NCBI RefSeq assembly: GCF_047663525.1
Contig: NC_092611.1
Coordinates: 905,001-969,000 of the forward strand
DNA from: Anas platyrhynchos
Lineage: Eukaryota; Chordata; Aves; Anseriformes; Anatidae
Length of the DNA: 64,000 nt
Reading direction: 5' to 3'
Part shown: positions 59,801 through 64,000 of the stretch, piece by piece
How the letters are laid out: the number at the start of each line of letters is the position of its first letter
How positions within the stretch are numbered: the first letter of the stretch is position 1
Made by a program: the position numbers and the translations under genes
Notes under the pieces: model-generated
The model's database searches: none
Told to the model about the DNA's origin: nothing
The model's input: the letters and a program-made list of their open reading frames with translations, nothing else

Positions 59801-62057
59801 TCCTGACTGTGGGACAGGGGGAGATGCAGCCTTCAAAACTCTGCCTGGGCCTTGTCTTGGCTGCCCCAGGGGAGTACGTTCTGAATGAGACTGCTATGAT
59901 CTCACTTACTTTAGTACTTGAGCAACTGTATTTGGTCCAAACCATTCTCCAATTGACTTCCCCTCTCCAACACCCACCTGTGCTGTTTTCACAGTGAAAA
60001 AAAGACACACGTACACAAAATCAAAGAAAAATGAGACCATAAAGAATGTGGGAACAATATACAGTAAATACCGTGACTGTCAAACATTCTAGAGTAACTG
60101 CAATCTGTATTTAGCAATAACAATTATTTTCTCAATCTATGCTCTTTTCAAAACTTAGGGAGTGCCAGTTTCTTTAATAAACAAAAGGCTTCTAAACTAT
60201 AACGAGAATTACAAGTTAACAAATGTTAGTGCCCTTTATTACAAATTACAGCAATAAGCTACAAGACTGTCTATTCTAACATTACTGACTCTGGTACCCA
60301 AGGCTTACAGAGTTTATCAAGAGCTAGATTCTAGTACATGGCTTTATTTAGGTCTCAGGGAATGTTTCTGTACTACTAGTCTTTGCGCCCATCTGCATAC
60401 CTTTTTATTTTTGTATAAGCATACACATTGTCTTCACATCCACTTTTTAAAATTATGAATTAACATACTGCAAATTAGTGATTCAACACAGTAGAAATTT
60501 CAGTGGAAAAAACCTGAAAGTTTATGTTTGTTCTTACCCATCTGGTGGATTGAATAACAGCAAGCCTTCCTGTCGAGAAAGCATCGTAGGATTCTGTGAT
60601 ATTCTTCTGGTTGTTTTTTGTGTTTTTCCCATTGCCAATCTGAAAGGAAAAATTGATATAGAATAAAAAATGGTGACGTTTTCATTACACTGATCAAATG
60701 TCTAGACAGCAGAAAGCTTTATAATGAGATGTTAAAAGACATTTCAATTCATCTCGAATATTTACATTTTGTGTAGAGCTCCTAGAATTCCAAGCTTGTT
60801 ATTTATCATCAAGCTGCCCTTTATCATCATAGGCTAGATTGTAAAAACAGGGAAAATAAAACAAAACAAAAACATCAACTGCAAACATATTCTGACGGAT
60901 CATGCTGCGTGTTGATAGCCATTCCAGTATCTCTGAGCTTCCAAGATTATTTAAAAGTACAGGCTGTGTTTAGACCTTGTTGGATTTCTAAGCACCCATT
61001 AAATAACAACATAAGATCCATACAGAAAGTCCAAACACTCCACTGGCAGCATCCTGGGATGTGACATGCATGCTTAAGAGCTTGCACCAGGGGGGTTTGG
61101 ACCTCGTGCTGCTGACAAGTGAGTAGTGAAGAGAAGGGTAAGAGCACTGTCCCACGGTGGCAGGTTTTCCCTTGGCCTCAACTTGGGTGTTACACTAAAA
61201 GGTTTATAAAATAATGGCGACAGGATTCCCCATTTGTTCTCCTTCTATGCCTATTTCTCTGCTTCAGGCTGGGATGATTTCACCCAGCTGAATATGAATT
61301 GATTCATTAGGAACTGTTACCAGGGCATCAAAGAAAGTCTCACTAATAAATTCAGGGTTTGTGCTTTTAATGGAGTACTTACGAAGAAGCGTCTGCAGAC
61401 AATACCGAAGTTCCCTCAGGACCAGCACTCACCTCTCCCTAAGTGTCTGCAGATCAGTGCTTGGGCCAGCATCATCTGCCCGCATCGCAGCATACATCCC
61501 CAGCCAGCGTCCGACGAAGGACCCGTGCCTCCTGTTAGGAAAGTTCATCACAATCAGTGCAGGCTTTCAACTGGGTGCAGCACCACAGAGGACATTTCAG
61601 AGTGCTAGAAAACAGATAGGGCTGCTGAAGCCTCCATGAACTGTCCTACAGATAAAAGGGACACAGCAAGACTTTGGTTCCATGCTGTTGGTCTAATTCT
61701 AATCTCTGCATTGCACAAATAAACAAAATTCATTTATTCCTTGTGGAGCTGACTTACTCTTTTCATTCTTCAAGCAGCATTCACAAACCATTTACTGCAT
61801 GCTATACAACATGATCACCTGTTTACATACAGACATAAATAAACACTGATTTTAATAATCTTCATGTTTGCATAAACAGTTAAAATGATGCTCAAAATGC
61901 GCTAATACTCTAGAAATATTTTCCCAGCCTACGATGCCATCACTTATCTTGCTATTTAATTTAGAACAATGCAGCAAATCTGCAGTATACTCACCAATAG
62001 GCGAAAACTTTCTTCTATACGTAAACCACACGTAAACCACAGTAAACCACGCGTGAA
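53850..62057 (-). pseudogene. ATG4A: ATG4A-like gene, 5'-truncated, right copy, one splice site lost
   Basis: Same eleven exons: 61,995-62,057 (cut), 61,433-61,531, 60,538-60,639, 59,910-59,982, 58,498-58,577, 57,772-57,959, 57,584-57,662, 56,556-56,701, 55,449-55,505, 54,186-54,297 and 53,850-53,914. The encoded residues are the same as in the left copy; the only coding difference noted is a silent Asp codon at 60,638. The acceptor of the 146-bp exon is changed from AG to GG (56,702-56,703). Skipping that exon would remove the catalytic Asp and His and shift the frame, so this copy is very unlikely to give an active protease. Confidence 0.87.
56556..56703 (-). pseudogene. ATG4A: ATG4A-like exon h, right copy, acceptor destroyed
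   Basis: The exon sequence is unchanged and encodes LDPHTT. The minus strand reads CCCATCCGGGCAATGAG where the left copy reads CCCATCCAGGCAATGAG. The next AG is eight bases inside the exon and would shift frame. Confidence 0.85.
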
Positions 62058-62442
62058 CACACCTTGGCTTATTGTCTGACTTTGGCTTATGGTGCGTCTG
62101 TTGCTGTGTCCAGCACAGTGCAGCCCCTAAATTGCTACCAAAACCTTGCCACAAACCTCAATCCCCCTCTTAAAAGAGACCCTCTTGTTTGTTGCCCTTC
62201 TTTCGACACTCTCTAACAGGTTTATGTCTTTTTCTTATACTGCGGAGCCCAAAACTGCACTCAGTACTCAGTACATGGAATACCAACAGAGACTGCCTGG
62301 CATTTTCTCTTCTCTGCAGAAGCTCTGTTGCTAACACTGTCCAGAAATCACCACTGTCACAGACAGTAGTAGCATTCCCTCCTCCCACAGTTTGTTCTTC
62401 CCCCCAAGACTTAGACACCACCCAGAAAAAGAAGAATAATAA

Positions 62443-62589
62443 TACTAATAAAATAAAATAAAATAAAATAAAATAAAATAAAATAAAGTAAAATAAAATA
62501 AAATAAAATAAAATAAAATAAAATAAATAAAATAAAATAAAATAAAATAAAATAAAATAAAATAAAATAAAATAAAATAAAATAAAATA
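62443..62589. repeat. (AAAAT)n array, unit E
   Basis: This is the same locus in unit E, with one AAAGT variant at about 62,487 and one AAAT slip at about 62,524. Confidence 0.97.
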
Positions 62590-63402
62590 GTCAAAAGCCA
62601 TCAGGAAGGCAGTGGTGCAGACTGTGGAGAGCCTGGGTTCAAATCCTTCTTCTGTGAGGCTCTGAACCTATATCCCACCACAATCTCTCTGCTAATGTAT
62701 GGCAGGGAAAGGAGGAAGAAAGAACATATCTCCTGCACTTTCCATTTATTGTTGACTGACAATTCTGTAGAGTTATAAAGCCTCAATCAGTGAGATACAG
62801 GGTTCTTCTCCCACTGTCTCACTGTGCCCTAAGCGGAACAGCTCTCATTTAATAGATGCTTCACCACAAAATCATGAGTCATCTGCAGTTTTGAACTTTT
62901 CTGGGATCAAGTCCCTTCAGATGGTTGAGGAATCTGCTCCAGCACCTATGTAAACTGGTGCTCTACTAAGCTAGTGAGTGAACAAGAGAGAAATCCTCTG
63001 CTAGATGACTTGACAAATTGGGTCTGAAAATAGTGTTGAGGCAGAATAGTCCACGATTTTTTCCTTGGGTGCACAAAGGGATTGGGTGTTGTAGACTTCT
63101 TTTATTCTTCATTAAGATAAACATTTTCAAAAATGTGCTTGTTCAACCTTGCTCCCACTGTGTGCATGGGAGGGAGATAACTGAAAGTGGGGAGCGTTGC
63201 TTGGATCCTGCAAGTGGCTGAGGTCCAGTGGGGTTGGAGGCTTTCTTCCTCCTTTTGGAAATGCAAAGCAACCCTGCACCTCCCCTGCACTTGCAGGAGG
63301 ATCGTGACAGCCCAAAGCACAGCGGCTTTGTAATTGCTGCATACACTTCGATCGGATTTACGTGGCAAGGGTTTGGTAGCAGGGGCCTGCAGGGATGGCG
63401 TC

Positions 63403-64000
63403 TGTGAGAACAATCCAGACAACAGCCAGCTCCAGATAGCTCCAAAAGGGCCCCGGCGCTTGCCAGAGCTGAGCCAATAAGCGATGTTGTTTGCACCTCT
63501 GGGAGAGCAGATGTAAGCAGGGGGAAATACTTCTGCACAACAGAAGCTGGAAGAGCAAGGAGTGAGAAGCAGCCCTGCAGCCCCCAAGGTGAGTGCAGCA
63601 GGAGGCAGGAGGTGCTCCAGGCTCACAGCAGCAGTTCCCCTGCGGGCTGTGCAGGGAGAGGCCCCTGGTGGAGCAGGCTGTCCCCCTGCACCCATGGGTC
63701 CCGCATGGAGCAGATCTCCACGCTGCTGCCCCCCTGTGGGTGGAGGAGCCCCCGGTGGAGCAGGTGGCTGTGGCCTGGAGGAGGCTGCGGCCTGTGGAGA
63801 GCCCCCGCAGGAGCAGGCCCCGGGCCGCAGCTGCAGCCATGGAGAGGAGCCCCCGCAGGAGCAGGGGGGCTGGGGGGAGCTGCCGCCCAGCCGTGGGGGA
63901 GCCGTGCTGGAGCAGTTTGCTCCTGGGGGATGGATGGATGGATGGAGCCCGTGGGACGGAGCCGTGTGGGAGCAGTGCTTGAGGAGCTGCTGCCTGTGGG
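63403..64000 (+). mobile_element. Avian ERV-type LTR, unit E, cut by window end
   Basis: This copy has the same start as the other LTRs and the same internal variants as the unit D copy. It runs off the window before the U5-like end. Confidence 0.72.

Larger units (their letters stand above)
52430..62057 (-). repeat. ATG4A-bearing duplicated segment, right copy
   Basis: This copy has only scattered substitutions and small indels against 29,350-38,985, for example about 14 extra bases at 54,843 and a 9-bp loss at about 52,806. Exons and introns are about equally similar. Confidence 0.88.
62228..64000 (+). repeat. Amplified unit E, cut by window end
   Basis: This is the same unit start as in A, B and C. 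It contains the AAAAT array, the flank and about 600 bp of the LTR before the window ends. It has the D-type 9-bp insertion at 63,363, so D and E form one lineage. Confidence 0.88.

Overview
This is vertebrate, almost certainly bird, DNA. Three things show this: a CR1 LINE 3' end closing with ATTCTATG repeats (about 4,628-4,960), LTRs of a G-rich type common in bird genomes (five copies of about 0.86 kb), and split genes with ordinary GT..AG introns. No prokaryotic feature, CRISPR array, tRNA or rRNA was seen. Most of the window is a recent segmental-duplication cluster in direct orientation, with one single-copy gene at the left end.

Layout. 1-3,520 is single-copy and GC-rich. It carries an unrecognised proline-rich gene (start at 1,371, stop at 3,071, one 111-bp intron) behind a degenerate GGGATGGGAA-type repeat. 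3,527-5,062 is a duplicated AT-rich module, one copy of which holds the CR1. A unit of about 10.5 kb follows: copy A 5,063-15,610, copy B 15,611-26,100, copy C 26,101-29,350 with an internal deletion at 28,080, copy D 41,394-48,748 (partial), and copy E 62,228-64,000 (cut by the window end). Each full unit has an AAAAT array, one LTR, five or six exon-like blocks of an unrecognised decayed gene, a long polypurine block and several microsatellites.

29,350-38,985 and its near-identical twin 52,430-62,057 (offset about 23.07 kb) each carry, on the minus strand, a multi-exon gene recognisable as ATG4A, the autophagy cysteine protease. Eleven exons with matching phases run from the WFTYRRKFSPIG block to the C-terminal FEIL motif. 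The catalytic Cys and the Asp-Pro-His motif are present. Both copies lost the same 5' exons at the duplication edge (38,985 and 62,057). The right-hand copy also has a splice acceptor changed from AG to GG at the exon holding the catalytic Asp and His. 39,890-40,498 is a truncated second copy of the 5' region of the left-end gene, embedded in the repeat cluster.

Working interpretation (inference): an LTR-bearing unit has grown by unequal exchange and has carried along pieces of at least three genes, namely ATG4A, the proline-rich gene and the unrecognised gene. No intact gene is certain except possibly the proline-rich gene. The ATG4A-like copies are open over every remaining exon but have no in-frame ATG before the catalytic Cys, so they are called 5'-truncated pseudogenes or chimeric-gene candidates.
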